From Daphnia pulex (taxonomy: Eukaryota; Arthropoda; Branchiopoda; Diplostraca; Daphniidae), in assembly GCF_021134715.1 (NCBI RefSeq), contig NC_060021.1:3286001-3350000 (forward strand): a DNA stretch of 64,000 nucleotides, written 5' to 3'. A model generated the notes under the pieces. It did no database searches. It was not told where the DNA came from and saw nothing but the letters and a program-made list of their open reading frames with translations. Within the stretch, counting starts at the first letter, position 1; every line of letters begins with the position of its first letter. Of the stretch, positions 14,011-24,627 are shown in pieces. A program made the translations under genes and the position numbers.

Positions 14011-16960
14011 TCTGTGTTTGACGTTTTTGACTATCGATTTAAGTTGCAAATAGTCAGAAAGAGTTATTTTAATCTGAATAACTTTTGAATAGAACATGAA
14101 GATCATAGAAATAAAATTAACTATGTTGATATTTTTACTAGCTATCCAGTGAGATCAAAAATGGAAAAAAAATACAATACTGTTCATGTTTGGGAATGAG
14201 TTCCATGGAATAATGGGAAGAAAGTGTCAACACTCAGTAAGTTGCAAATAGTCAGAAATTTTTCTGGTAATTTCCAGAATAAAAACATAGTGCTAAATTG
14301 TAGTGAGAAAAATCCATAAAATAAGATCACTTATACACTTCTTTGGTGTAATGGTTAGCGCGTCGAGTGTATCAGTAAGTTGTACGACGGCTTGAACGAG
14401 CGTTCATGGTACCGCATACATGAGTCAATCAGTAAGTTGTGCGACGGCTTGAACTAACGTTCATGGTACCGTATACATGATCCTATCGATTTGTGCAAAC
14501 TTTTATACCGAGTATTGTATTTTGATTTTTTATCATTTATAATTACCAAATTCGATATTAAAGAAATATTGACAATAGTAAGTTCGGTACTTTGACGGTA
14601 AATCTATGTTAGAGGTTCGAACCTTGGCAAGAGCCATCCTTTTTATTATTTGATTCTTCAAATACATTTTCATTTACTTATGTGCATGTAAAAAAAATTA
14701 GCATAAAATAAAAAATTATGTTTTTTAGTGGGTTGTTAGGTAAAAGATTTAACGAAAGAGATTCGAGAAGTCTTGAAAGAAATCAGCATTCTGTGTTTGA
14801 CGTTTTTGACTATCGATTTAAGTTGCAAATAGTCAGAAAGAGTTATTTTAATCTGAATAACTTTTGAATAGAACATGAAGATCATAGAAATAAAATTAAC
14901 TATGTTGATATTTTTACTAGCTATCCAGTGAGATCAAAAATGGAAAAAAAATACAATACTGTTCATGTTTGGGAATGAGTTCCATGGAATAATGGGAAGA
15001 AAGTGTCAACACTCAGTAAGTTGCAAATAGTCAGAAATTTTTCTGGTAATTTCCAGAATAAAAACATAGTGCTAAATTGTAGTGAGAAAAATCCATAAAA
15101 TAAGATCACTTATACACTTCTTTGGTGTAATGGTTAGCGCGTCGAGTGTATCAGTAAGTTGTACGACGGCTTGAACGAGCGTTCATGGTACCGCATACAT
15201 GAGTCAATCAGTAAGTTGTGCGACGGCTTGAACTAACGTTCATGGTACCGTATACATGATCCTATCGATTTGTGCAAACTTTTATACCGAGTATTGTATT
15301 TTGATTTTTTATCATTTATAATTACCAAATTCGATATTAAAGAAATATTGACAATAGTAAGTTCGGTACTTTGACGGTAAATCTATGTTAGAGGTTCGAA
15401 CCTTGGCAAGAGCCATCCTTTTTATTATTTGATTCTTCAAATACATTTTCATTTACTTATGTGCATGTAAAAAAAATTAGCATAAAATAAAAAATTATGT
15501 TTTTTAGTGGGTTGTTAGGTAAAAGATTTAACGAAAGAGATTCGAGAAGTCTTGAAAGAAATCAGCATTCTGTGTTTGACGTTTTTGACTATCGATTTAA
15601 GTTGCAAATAGTCAGAAAGAGTTATTTTAATCTGAATAACTTTTGAATAGAACATGAAGATCATAGAAATAAAATTAACTATGTTGATATTTTTACTAGC
15701 TATCCAGTGAGATCAAAAATGGAAAAAAAATACAATACTGTTCATGTTTGGGAATGAGTTCCATGGAATAATGGGAAGAAAGTGTCAACACTCAGTAAGT
15801 TGCAAATAGTCAGAAATTTTTCTGGTAATTTCCAGAATAAAAACATAGTGCTAAATTGTAGTGAGAAAAATCCATAAAATAAGATCACTTATACACTTCT
15901 TTGGTGTAATGGTTAGCGCGTCGAGTGTATCAGTAAGTTGTACGACGGCTTGAACGAGCGTTCATGGTACCGCATACATGAGTCAATCAGTAAGTTGTGC
16001 GACGGCTTGAACTAACGTTCATGGTACCGTATACATGATCCTATCGATTTGTGCAAACTTTTATACCGAGTATTGTATTTTGATTTTTTATCATTTATAA
16101 TTACCAAATTCGATATTAAAGAAATATTGACAATAGTAAGTTCGGTACTTTGACGGTAAATCTATGTTAGAGGTTCGAACCTTGGCAAGAGCCATCCTTT
16201 TTATTATTTGATTCTTCAAATACATTTTCATTTACTTATGTGCATGTAAAAAAAATTAGCATAAAATAAAAAATTATGTTTTTTAGTGGGTTGTTAGGTA
16301 AAAGATTTAACGAAAGAGATTCGAGAAGTCTTGAAAGAAATCAGCATTCTGTGTTTGACGTTTTTGACTATCGATTTAAGTTGCAAATAGTCAGAAAGAG
16401 TTATTTTAATCTGAATAACTTTTGAATAGAACATGAAGATCATAGAAATAAAATTAACTATGTTGATATTTTTACTAGCTATCCAGTGAGATCAAAAATG
16501 GAAAAAAAATACAATACTGTTCATGTTTGGGAATGAGTTCCATGGAATAATGGGAAGAAAGTGTCAACACTCAGTAAGTTGCAAATAGTCAGAAATTTTT
16601 CTGGTAATTTCCAGAATAAAAACATAGTGCTAAATTGTAGTGAGAAAAATCCATAAAATAAGATCACTTATACACTTCTTTGGTGTAATGGTTAGCGCGT
16701 CGAGTGTATCAGTAAGTTGTACGACGGCTTGAACGAGCGTTCATGGTACCGCATACATGAGTCAATCAGTAAGTTGTGCGACGGCTTGAACTAACGTTCA
16801 TGGTACCGTATACATGATCCTATCGATTTGTGCAAACTTTTATACCGAGTATTGTATTTTGATTTTTTATCATTTATAATTACCAAATTAGATATTAAAG
16901 AAATATTGACAATAGTAAGTTCGGTACTTTGAAGGTAAATCTATGTTAGAGGTTCGAACC
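14011..16960 (+). repeat. Homogenised run of nearly identical units
   Basis: Units starting at 14011, 14790, 15569 and 16348 have an exact 779 bp spacing. They share private variants (ATCAGCATTC at the junction, TTATGTGCATGTAAAAAAAATTAG, AAGATTTAACG) that I see nowhere else in the array. They look almost identical by eye, consistent with a recent local expansion or gene conversion. Confidence 0.8.
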
Positions 16961-18577
16961 TTGGCAAGAGCCATCCTTTTTATTATTTGATTCTTCAAAT
17001 ACATTTTCATTTACTTATATGCATGTAAAAAAATTAGCATAAAATAAAAAAATTATGTTTTTTATTGGGTTGTTAGGTAAAAGATCTAACGAAAGAGATT
17101 CGAGAAGACTTGAAAGAAATCAACATTCTGTGTTTGACGTTTTTGACTATCGATTTAAGTTGCAAATAGTCAGAAAGAGTTATTTTACTCTGAATAACTT
17201 TTGAATAGAACATGAAGATCATAGAAATAAAATTAACTTTGTTGATATTTTTACTAGCTACCCAATGAGATCAAAAATGGAAAAAAAAATACAATACTGT
17301 TCATGTTTGGGAATGAGTTCCATGGAATAATGGGAAGAAAGTGTCAACACTCAGTAAGTTGCAAATAGTCAGAAATTTTTCTGGTAATTTCCAGAATAAA
17401 AACATAGTGCTAAATTGTAGTGAGAAAAATCCATAAAATAAGATCACTTATACACTTCTTTGGTGTAATGGTTAGCGAGTCGAGTGTATCAGTAAGTTGT
17501 ACAACGGCTTGAACGAGCGTTCATGGTACCGCATACATGAGTCAATCAGTAAGTTGTGCGACGGCTTGAACTAACGTTCATGGTACCGTATACATGATCC
17601 TATCGATTTGTGCAAACTTTTATACCGAGTATTGTATTTTGATTTTTTATCATTTATAATTACCCAATTCGATATTAAAGAAATATTGACAATAGCAAGT
17701 TCGGTACTTTGACGGTAAATCTATGTTAGAGGTTCGAACCTTGGCAAGAGCCATCCTTTTTATTATTTGATTCTTCAAATATATTTTCATTTACTTATAT
17801 GCATGTAAAAAAATTAGCATAAAATAAAAAAATTATGTTTTTTAGTGGGTTGTTAGGTAAAAAATGTAACGAAAGAGATTCGAGAAGACTTGAAAGAAAT
17901 CAACATTCTGTGTTTGACGTTTTTCACTATTAATTTAAGTTGCAAATAGTCAGAAAGAGTTATTTTAATCTGAATAACTTTTGAATAGAACATGAAGATC
18001 ATAGAAATAAAATTAACTTTGTTGATATTTTTACTAGCTATCCAGTGAGATCAAAAATGGAAAAAAAATACAATGCTGTTCATGTTTGGGAATGAGTTCC
18101 ATGGAATAATGGGAAGAAAGTGTCAACACTCAGTAAGTTGCAAATAGTCAGAAATTTTTCTGGTAATTTCCAGAATAAAAATATAGTGCTAAATTGTAGT
18201 GAGAAAAATCCATAAAATAAGATCACTTATACACTTCTTTGGTGTAATGGTTAGCGCGTCGAGTGTATCAGTAAGTTGTACGACGGCTTGAACGAGCGTT
18301 CATGGTACCGCATACATGAGTCAATCAGTAAGTTGTGCGACGGCTTGAACTAACGTTCATGGTACCGTATACATGATCCTATCGATTTGTGCAAACTTTT
18401 ATACCGAGTATTGTATTTTGATTTTTTATCATTTATAATTACCAAATTCGATATTAAAGAAAAATTAACAATAGGAAGTTCGGTACTTTGACGGTAAATC
18501 TATGTTAGAGGTTCGAACCTTGGCAAGAGCCATCCTTTTTATTATTTGATTCTTCAAATACATTTTCATTTACTTAT

Positions 18578-18727
18578 CCATATACGAGTAACCTGAGCCC
18601 CGTTCAAATCCGGGGAACTTTGGTCTAGCGTAAAGTCAGACCCTTTTGCTATTCGCTTTTATGAAGCTTAATCATCTGCCCGTAATAGAATTTATCGTGG
18701 GAAATCTGCCCAGTACTTGAATATGTC
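18578..18727. other. Right edge of the array with a tRNA T-arm-like string
   Basis: The satellite stops abruptly at TTTACTTAT and unique sequence begins. Just beyond, at about 18597-18616, CCCCGTTCAAATCCGGGG resembles a tRNA T-arm and B box, but no matching A box or acceptor stem is near, so I do not call a tRNA. Nothing else is recognisable in this stretch. Confidence 0.35.
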
Positions 18728-19375
18728 GTCATCACGGCGATGCTATAGACATCTGGTGGTGATGCTGGTTGTTGCGTCATAAAAGATTGCGTCATCACGG
18801 CGACGACATCTGGTGATGATGGGCATGTTTGGACATGTTCCATTTTGGGGGAGGAGCTTGTGTTGACACAGACACAGGCTCCTCCCCCAAAATGTCCGTG
18901 ACAGACACAGGCTCCTCCCCAAAAATGTCCGTGACAGACACAGGCTCCTCCCCCAAAAATGTCCGTGACAGACACAGGTTCCTCCCCCAAAAGCTTGTTC
19001 TTTTATTATATCCATATATAATAAAAGAACAAGCTTTTTATTATATCCATATATAATAAAAGAACAAGCTTTTTGGGGGAGGAGCCTGTGTCTGTCACGG
19101 ATAATGTGTCAACACAGGCTCCTCCCCCAAAAGCTTTTATTATATATGGACAAGCTTTTGGGGGAGGAGCTTATTCATGTCTCAAGGGGGAGGAGCTTAT
19201 TCATGTCACAACGCTGTGATTGGTCAGTCAAGTCGCTGCCCAAACATGCCCAAACATGCCCAAACATGTCAATCACATCCAGATGTCTATAGCGTCGCCG
19301 TGATGACGCAATCTTTTATGTCCCAACCATGATGCAACAACCGGCATCACCATCAGATATCAATAGCATTTTATT
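18728..19375. repeat. Large compound foldback element
   Basis: The left arm (about 18728-18840, with GATTGCGTCATCACGGCGA and ATCTGGTGGTGATGCTGG) recurs inverted in the right arm (about 19240-19370). Inside are four direct copies of a roughly 31 bp unit ending GGCTCCTCCCCCAAAA (18885-18990), which reappear inverted at 19072-19101. The centre is a perfect AT-rich palindrome built from AAGCTTGTTCTTTTATTATA and its complement, present one and a half times (18991-19072). The structure suggests a foldback or MITE-like element. Short ORFs read on both strands here are produced by the repeats and are not genes. Confidence 0.85.
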
Positions 19376-19381
19376 ATTTAT

Positions 19382-19692
19382 GGATTTCAGTCATTGAACT
19401 TTATGCGTAAAAATAGGAAAATATGAGTTGAGCAAACTAAACGTAATTAACTTGCAAGGATATTGAACCGTGAATGAAAAATCACCACCAGATGTCTCTA
19501 GCATCGCCGTGACGCAACAATGCCCCAACCATGACGCAACAACCGGAATTGCATTCAAGTTTGCAGTTATTAAACTAAAGGGTGGTTATTTTTAAATTTC
19601 AATCATTGTACTTTATGTGTAAAAATAGGAAAAAATTATTTGAGCAAACTAAACGTAATTAACTTGCAAGGATATTGAACTGTGAATGAAAA
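19382..19692 (+). repeat. Direct repeat pair of about 100 bp
   Basis: The segment beginning ATTTCAGTCATTGAACTTTATG and ending GGATATTGAACCGTGAATGAAAAATC at about 19382-19482 is repeated with few changes at about 19599-19692. The stretch between them contains further CATCGCCGTGACGCAACA and GACGCAACAACCGG strings shared with the foldback element to the left. The region is spacer DNA with no gene. Confidence 0.75.
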
Positions 19693-20083
19693 ATCCCACA
19701 GGATTGCAGTTGCGAAAGGGAAGTGTGGATACAAGGTGTGGATATAAGGGGCTTCGACACGAGTTGATTTTAAAGGGTGCCAAACACACACCGTTTCTGT
19801 CTGATTGTTTTTACCACAAAAAAAAACAAGAAAGAACATTGCAACAACCTTTGCCCAACAACCCTTGCCCAACCCGAAGTCCGTTAACTTACCTGACTTT
19901 TCAGAAAATAATATTGTTATTGAAGACGCAACAACTTTGATAACAATTTCTGAAACCTTTTCCCAACCGGAGTCTATAAACTCCCAACTCGAACCCGAAT
20001 AACGAGAACTATATTCCCGTTGAACCCGAAGTCATCATCATTTATTCAATAGACCCCTAAGTTGAAAAAGATACATAGACAGA

Positions 20084-20686
20084 ATGAACTCATTCATAAT
20101 TTTAAACAAAAATGCAGAACTAAGAGCGAAAAGAAAAGAAGAAACACCAGAAGCGAGGGAATTGAGATTGAGTGCTGATAGGGAACGTTACGCCGAAAGG
20201 AAACGTAAAAAAACCCAAGAAGAAAATATCCAATATCTGGCTGAACGGGCTAAACGACAACGTGAAGTACGTCTACAGGAAACGCCTGAAAGGAGAGAAG
20301 AAAGACGCAGAAATGTTGGAGACAAAAATGCAGAACTAAGAGCAAATAGAAATGAAGAAACACCAGAAGCGAGGGAATTGAGATTGAGTGCTATTAGGGA
20401 ACGTTACGCCGAAAGGAAACGTAAAAAAACCCAAGAAGAAAATATCCAAGATCAGAAGGAACAGGTTAAACGACAACGTAAAGTACGTCAACAGGAAACG
20501 CCGGAAAGGAGAGAAAAAAGACGTAAAATTGACAAAGACCTCCACCAGATTCGACGTGCAGCAAAAGCCAAAATTTGGCGAAATTGGGCGCCCTCTGCTG
20601 GCGAAAGTGCAAGTTTGTTGAAAAAAGTACAAATTTTGAAGTGGAAAACTTTGAGGTATAGGGAAGGGTTCTCTGAGTTGGTTTGA
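20084..20686 (+). CDS. Basic coiled repeat protein, STPR-like
   Basis: This is a 200-residue ORF with an ATG start. Residues about 9-80 and 81-152 are two near-identical 72-residue copies, so the DNA holds a 216 bp tandem duplication. Each copy is highly charged and carries ETPEARELRLS, RERYAERKRKK and QETPERRE, spaced like the 23-residue STPR repeats of fibroin-modulator-binding-protein-type DNA-binding proteins. In arthropods STPR-like repeats also occur near the start of mobile-element proteins. I see no other domain. The last 45 residues lose the pattern, so the ORF may be a truncated exon or element fragment. DNA binding is inferred from the family only. Confidence 0.5.
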   Translation: MNSFIILNKNAELRAKRKEETPEARELRLSADRERYAERKRKKTQEENIQYLAERAKRQREVRLQETPERREERRRNVGDKNAELRANRNEETPEARELRLSAIRERYAERKRKKTQEENIQDQKEQVKRQRKVRQQETPERREKRRKIDKDLHQIRRAAKAKIWRNWAPSAGESASLLKKVQILKWKTLRYREGFSELV

Positions 20687-20689
20687 TTG

Positions 20690-21278
20690 TAAATTATTCT
20701 TTATATTCGTATAGAGTGAAGAATTCTGCATCTTTTGGCACAAAGAAAAAGATTTTAGCTTGATTTTTAGTATTTTTTGTAAATTTTGGAAAACGCCGTA
20801 TTTAACACGGCGCATATGGGGGGAAAACGGGTGTACCTAATAAACTGAACGATACCGTAGCGCCGTGGGGGTTAATCCTACGACAACTTCCTGTGTAGAA
20901 AAAATGTAGATCATCATTAGATCTACTCAGGGCCAAAAGGAAAAAAATCTAGCCCAAGCGGTTTAAGAGTTATTGCATTTTTTCTAGGACACGTAGTGCC
21001 ATAAGAATGCATTGAAAATGGGGTGTACCTAATAATTTGGTGGGTACTGTATATTTTAGAAGTAGTTTGTTTTAAGTTTTCCAGAGTTTGATCAGCAGTG
21101 GTGAAAGACATGAAGAAGAATCTTTCCTAGGACGGGCCAGATTAGAAACACTTAGTTCCCTCTGCAGGATTAGATGTGCACAAATTAGATTTTGATGATC
21201 CAACTTAAATGTTTAAGTTTTTTAAATATTTGACAAAGCTTTGTTCTCTTAAATTTAAGGGGTTTGTTTCCCTATCAG
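20690..21278. other. Non-coding stretch with two mariner-like ends
   Basis: GGGTGTACCTAATAA followed by a ...ACCGTA or ...TACTGTA end occurs twice in the same orientation, at about 20820-20859 and 21020-21051. The strings resemble Tc1/mariner terminal sequences. They are direct rather than inverted, so I do not define an element. No coding potential is recognised. Confidence 0.35.
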
Positions 21279-22475
21279 GTGGAGATGTGCAGAATTCCGG
21301 CTCTGGATGTTTTACTTTGTTTGGACTTTGCATCTTGCCAGAAAATGATCAAAACAGTTAAAATTGAAACCCAGTTGGGAGATGGAGTACCGTTTATCTC
21401 CAGTCTACTTTTGGGTGGAGATGCCAATATCCGCTCCTGGTTTTCTCTTTTCATTAGGAATTGACAAAAGGTTTAGCTTTCTTTCAATGTACTTTATGTT
21501 AGCCATCAACGTATTTAACTTTATTTCTTTATTTCCTAGCGACATGATATCGTCACTGCGTTGCAAACTTTACGCGAAGAGCTTCTGAGAAGTTTGCAGT
21601 CGTTTGTTTAAACGGCTGCTGATGAGCCGTTACTGTTGTGTTTTTCCAATTCAAGCGTTCCCCCAACTCTGTTGCTGAACCCAATTGTTGCCAAAACCTA
21701 TCTCTTCCACTTCTTCTTGTCAAAGTTTCCTTCGTCTGCTATGTGACGTTCTACACTTCTTCTTCTTCTACTTCAACCGCGTTTCGACGTATAAGTATTG
21801 TCTGAAGTTATCTGTGAAGTGTGTGTTCTTACTTTGGTATTAAACTTTGGTATTTATTTCTATCAAATGCATGCGTTCATTATTCTTAGTTCTAACATCT
21901 AAATTCTACAGTTACCATCAACGTATTTAACTAACGTTGGCGTTACTTGCCCAGCCTATTAGCGGGGACTTGGCTAAGCAGCTTTTTGCTGTTGATACCA
22001 CACCTGTCTTTACAGTTCGCACTGCCTAGATCTTCCAATGTCGCCCGTCTAGCTGAAAAAACTCTATCAACCCTTCTCTGCGGCAAAAAAAATCAATTAC
22101 CTACCTATTTAGATATTCATGTAATATGTTATTTTATTCGGTCCAGTTTTGCCAAGTAATGGGCGTACGGAGATTTACCTGCCAACTTTTCCTGCATTTG
22201 TGAGGATAGCTACAGCTTTTCAACTATTAGTTGACGACATTGTGAGCTTTTTGGTTCAATTAAGACGCGATTGCTTATTGCAATCATGTCTACACGGCTC
22301 TTACGATCACCGCATCGTCAGCTCACTGCTCCGTCAGCTGGATCACGAGATGGTTGTTGATGAGAAGGAAGGAATGAAGGAAGCAGTAGCCGTTTCGAAA
22401 AAAATCAAGGAAGAAATTGTTACGCCTCCAGAAGACGATTACCCAATGGAAGTGGATACCAAGAAAGAACGATAG
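21279..22475 (+). pseudogene. INTS2: Integrator complex subunit 2 (INTS2) pseudogene
   Basis: Several exon-like pieces match INTS2, a subunit of the snRNA 3'-processing Integrator complex. Exon-like 21279-21470 follows a TATCAG acceptor and encodes LGDGVPFISSLLLGG and IRSWFSLFIRN, then a TGA where glycine is expected. After an intron ending TTTCCTAG, 21540-21611 encodes TALQTLREELLRSLQ and stops. The C-terminal part resumes near 21947: LAKQLFAVDT is in one frame, while LQFALPRSSNVARLAEKTL is in another, so a frameshift lies near 22015. 22165-22330 encodes LPTFPAFVRIATAFQLLVDD. The middle of the protein is missing. Retained introns point to a duplicated, unprocessed copy. The match is from family knowledge, without an alignment. 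Confidence 0.82.
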
Positions 22476-22479
22476 GAAG

Positions 22480-22738
22480 GAGAATTAGAAGAAGGGAATT
22501 CCCAGATGCTAAAATTAATAATCCGCCCAGCAAGCCATCTGCACTAGTCGCCCCAATAGACAGCAAATCTAAAGCCGTCGATTTCTCTGCTTCCTCCGAC
22601 CTGTCTGTGCCTTTCACGCCGACTCAAATCCGCAAACTTTTCAAATTGCTTCCGGAATCGTGTTTAATGGGCGCCGAAGTATCTCAGACATTTTCTCAAC
22701 TATGCTATAAAGCAATTCTTCACAAGACCATTTACTGA
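22480..22738 (+). pseudogene. Possible tail of the INTS2 copy, unrecognised
   Basis: Directly after the TAG that ends the INTS2-like reading frame, another frame stays open and encodes PPSKPSALVAPIDSKSKAV and FTPTQIRKLFKLLPESC before TGA near 22738. Codon use looks protein-like and the strand is the same. It may be the C-terminal extension of the INTS2 copy after a frameshift, or a separate fragment. I do not recognise the sequence itself. Confidence 0.35.
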
Positions 22739-22984
22739 GAAACAATTCTGCACAATCGAAAATTCTTTTCCATTCTTTTTTTTTATCCTGTTACTTTGCC
22801 CAGCAACAGCGATGATGTGTATTGTGAAGTAGGCCTAAATACAATCAAAAGAGTTAAAAAAAACTGCTGATGTTACTTAATCCCACATTCAAGATGATTC
22901 TTTTTTTTTTATTTCATCCGATCTTGGATTATTTTTGTAAATTTCCCTCTGTTTATAAAAACAACCGATCGCAACAGTCTCTTT
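22739..22984. other. AT-rich non-coding spacer
   Basis: The stretch contains T-runs and possible poly(A) signals and no ORF of note. I see no recognisable feature. Confidence 0.5.
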
Positions 22985-23345
22985 TAGGGTGACGTTTTTC
23001 TAGTGACGCCGGTAATATTATCACCGTTCTAGTGTCGGCCCTGAAATTACTGCCGTTCTAGCGTCGCCGTTCTAGTGTCGGCCCTGCTGCCGTTCTAGTG
23101 TCGCCGTTCTAGCGTCGCGTTCTAGTGTCGGGTTTTGATAAGTGTTAGTGTCGGCCCGAAAATGATGAATTTCTAGTGTCGAGTTCTAGTGACGCTTTTC
23201 AAAAATGTTGCCGTTCTAGTGTCGACCCTGAAATCTCGAAGTTCTAGTGCCGCGTTCTAGTGACCCGTTAAAAAAGTTGCAGTTCTAGTGTCGCGTTCTA
23301 GTGTCGGATTCTTAAAGTTCTAGTGGTAATACGTTCAAGTGTCGC
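22985..23345. repeat. Degenerate short-motif field, GTTCTAGTGTCG
   Basis: About 17 to 20 copies of a motif near GTTCTAGTGTCG occur in 360 bp, with TCTAGCG, TCTAGTGCCG and TCTAGTGACG variants. Copies are sometimes back to back (CGCGTTCTAGTGTCG) and sometimes 15-30 bp apart, with recurring GGCCCTGAAAT between them. Spacing is irregular, so it is not a simple tandem repeat and not a CRISPR array. It ends at the sequence related to the inverted repeat copy at 52.3 kb. Confidence 0.8.
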
Positions 23346-23349
23346 TATG

Positions 23350-23606
23350 CCCTGACTAGTACACATATAACAACATTATGCCAGATTACATTTTTGAATT
23401 TTTTAGGAATACATTTTGTTTTTTACTCCCAGAAAAGTGAGCTTTTTTATGATTCATTTTTCTGTCAGTAAAAAAACAAATTCAAATAAATAAAGTCAAA
23501 TAAAGAACTTTTGACTTTTTCACAGTTAGACCAGAGCTATAGACTCCTGGTCGCTTCACGGCTGTGTTGGCTTCCTCATCTCGGTTTTAGGGTAAAAGTA
23601 AGCCGT
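23350..23606 (+). repeat. Repeat copy related to 52303-52545
   Basis: This segment, including GACTAGTACACATATAACAACA, CAAATAAAGAACTTTTGAC and AGAGCTATAGACTCCTGG, reappears inverted at about 52303-52545, and its last 75 bp appear again at 51484-51557. It looks like the end of a non-autonomous DNA element scattered in this region. Confidence 0.7.
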
Positions 23607-24205
23607 GAACCGGCCAAGAGGCCAATGGGCCAATGCAAAGTATAAAAGGGCAAGATAACCAAGGGGCAGATCAACAAAAGGTAACCAACAAATTGTCAAT
23701 ATTGTTACACTTAAAACTAATAGCCTAATTAAACTTGTACTTAACAGCCTTGTAAAGACTAATGGAACCCCCTCTCCAGCAAATTTCTTCAGGATTGTTA
23801 AAGTTTCTTAACATAACTCGTTAAATTCTACTACGCCGGAATCGATTGACCCAGCAATCTCGCTGTCTAAACTAAAATTTCAAGTTTCAAGTGTTTAAAA
23901 TTTTGTAATTGCTTAACTTATTCCATGTCCTTGTAAATAATCTTTGTAAATAATAAAACTTGTACATAAAAATTCTTTACTTACCTACAACCTAACACGA
24001 ACAACATATGACATTGAAAAGCCAAGAAAAGAAACTAGACTGAGAAGAGACGAGATAGAAAAAAGGGGGGGGGGGTTACTGAGAAGAGACGCGACGCGTC
24101 TCTACTCAGTTCCCCTTTTCTATCGTGTCTCTTCTCAGTAACTCCCCCCCCCTTTTCTATCGCATATATGCAGTAAAAAGTCGCTCTGTTTTCAGTAAAA
24201 ATGGT
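23607..24205. other. Non-coding stretch with a G/C-tract hairpin
   Basis: At about 24040-24165, GAGATAGAAAAAAGGGGGGG and GTTACTGAGAAGAGACG recur inverted around a central CGACGCGTCTC, forming a long hairpin bounded by poly-G and poly-C runs. The rest is AT-rich with no recognised gene. Confidence 0.6.
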
Positions 24206-24213
24206 AATTCGTG
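24206..24213. other. 8 bp target-site duplication of the KDZ element, left
   Basis: AATTCGTG here is repeated exactly at 49631-49638, immediately outside the two ends of the long inverted repeats. An 8 bp duplication fits KDZ (Kyakuja-Dileera-Zisupton) transposition. Confidence 0.8.
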
Positions 24214-24627
24214 CAACACGGAACTGGTGAGCTAGCTCAAACGCTCGTCCTCAAAATGCGCTCTCAGGTTAGTAGGGGGAAACGAGTGCTGCCGCGGTGG
24301 CCAATTGGTCGTTCCAGATTTGTTGATTTTGGCGGCCATTTTGATTTTTCTTAAATAGGCCCGTATATTTTCACTGTATTTTCTTATTTATTATCAATAT
24401 TTGAGCGTTTTAATGGTGTTTTTCGTGCTTAGCTTTTAAATTTACCCTATGTACATCTATTTCCAGTCATTTTGTTTTAATTTTGTTACCAGTTTTCTTT
24501 CTCTCTCTTCCCTATAGGAACTGTCAAAATGGTAAATTCGTGATTTTAAGGTATATTTATCACATTAAGTAACTCAGTTTATTACAGGTGATATTTCCTT
24601 TAGTAACCTGCTTTCTTCCCATCAAAA
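24214..24627 (+). repeat. Left terminal inverted repeat of the KDZ element
   Basis: The repeat runs from CAACACGGAACTGG to CTTCCCATCAAAAC. It matches in inverted orientation the segment 33550-33822 joined to 49490-49630, that is, the right repeat with the second Gypsy element taken out. I saw only a few mismatches, for example TTTAGTAACC against TTCAGTAACC. Confidence 0.88.

Larger units (their letters stand above)
1..18577 (+). repeat. Tandem satellite array, 24 units of about 778 bp
   Basis: The segment is a head-to-tail array. Using the motif TCTGTGTTTGACG as unit start, units begin at 1, 779, 1559, 2337, 3115, 3892, 4671, 5448, 6225, 7005, 7783, 8560, 9337, 10117, 10894, 11673, 12450, 13229, 14011, 14790, 15569, 16348, 17127 and 17907. 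The last copy is cut short near 18577, and the array runs off the left edge. Units are very similar and differ by scattered SNPs and A-tract length. Every unit holds a tRNA-like A box, an internal 57 bp tandem duplication, a B box and a T5 run. The AT-rich outer part is conserved as well. No credible protein gene is present. It could be a satellite derived from a tRNA gene, or a tandemly amplified small-RNA gene family. Confidence 0.97.

Noticed and set aside
18597-18616. tRNA gene at the array edge
   Set aside because: Only a T-arm-like string is present; no A box, acceptor or anticodon stem can be found beside it.
18649-19292. Overlapping ORFs on both strands with Gly/Cys or Ser/Pro repeats
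   Set aside because: They are translations of the inverted GGCTCCTCCCCC repeats and have no start context or homology.
20820-21051. Complete mariner element
   Set aside because: The two GGTGTACCTAATAA ends are in the same orientation and no transposase lies between them.
22985-23345. CRISPR-like appearance of repeated motifs
   Set aside because: The repeats are too short, spacing is irregular, motifs abut one another, and the sequence is eukaryotic.
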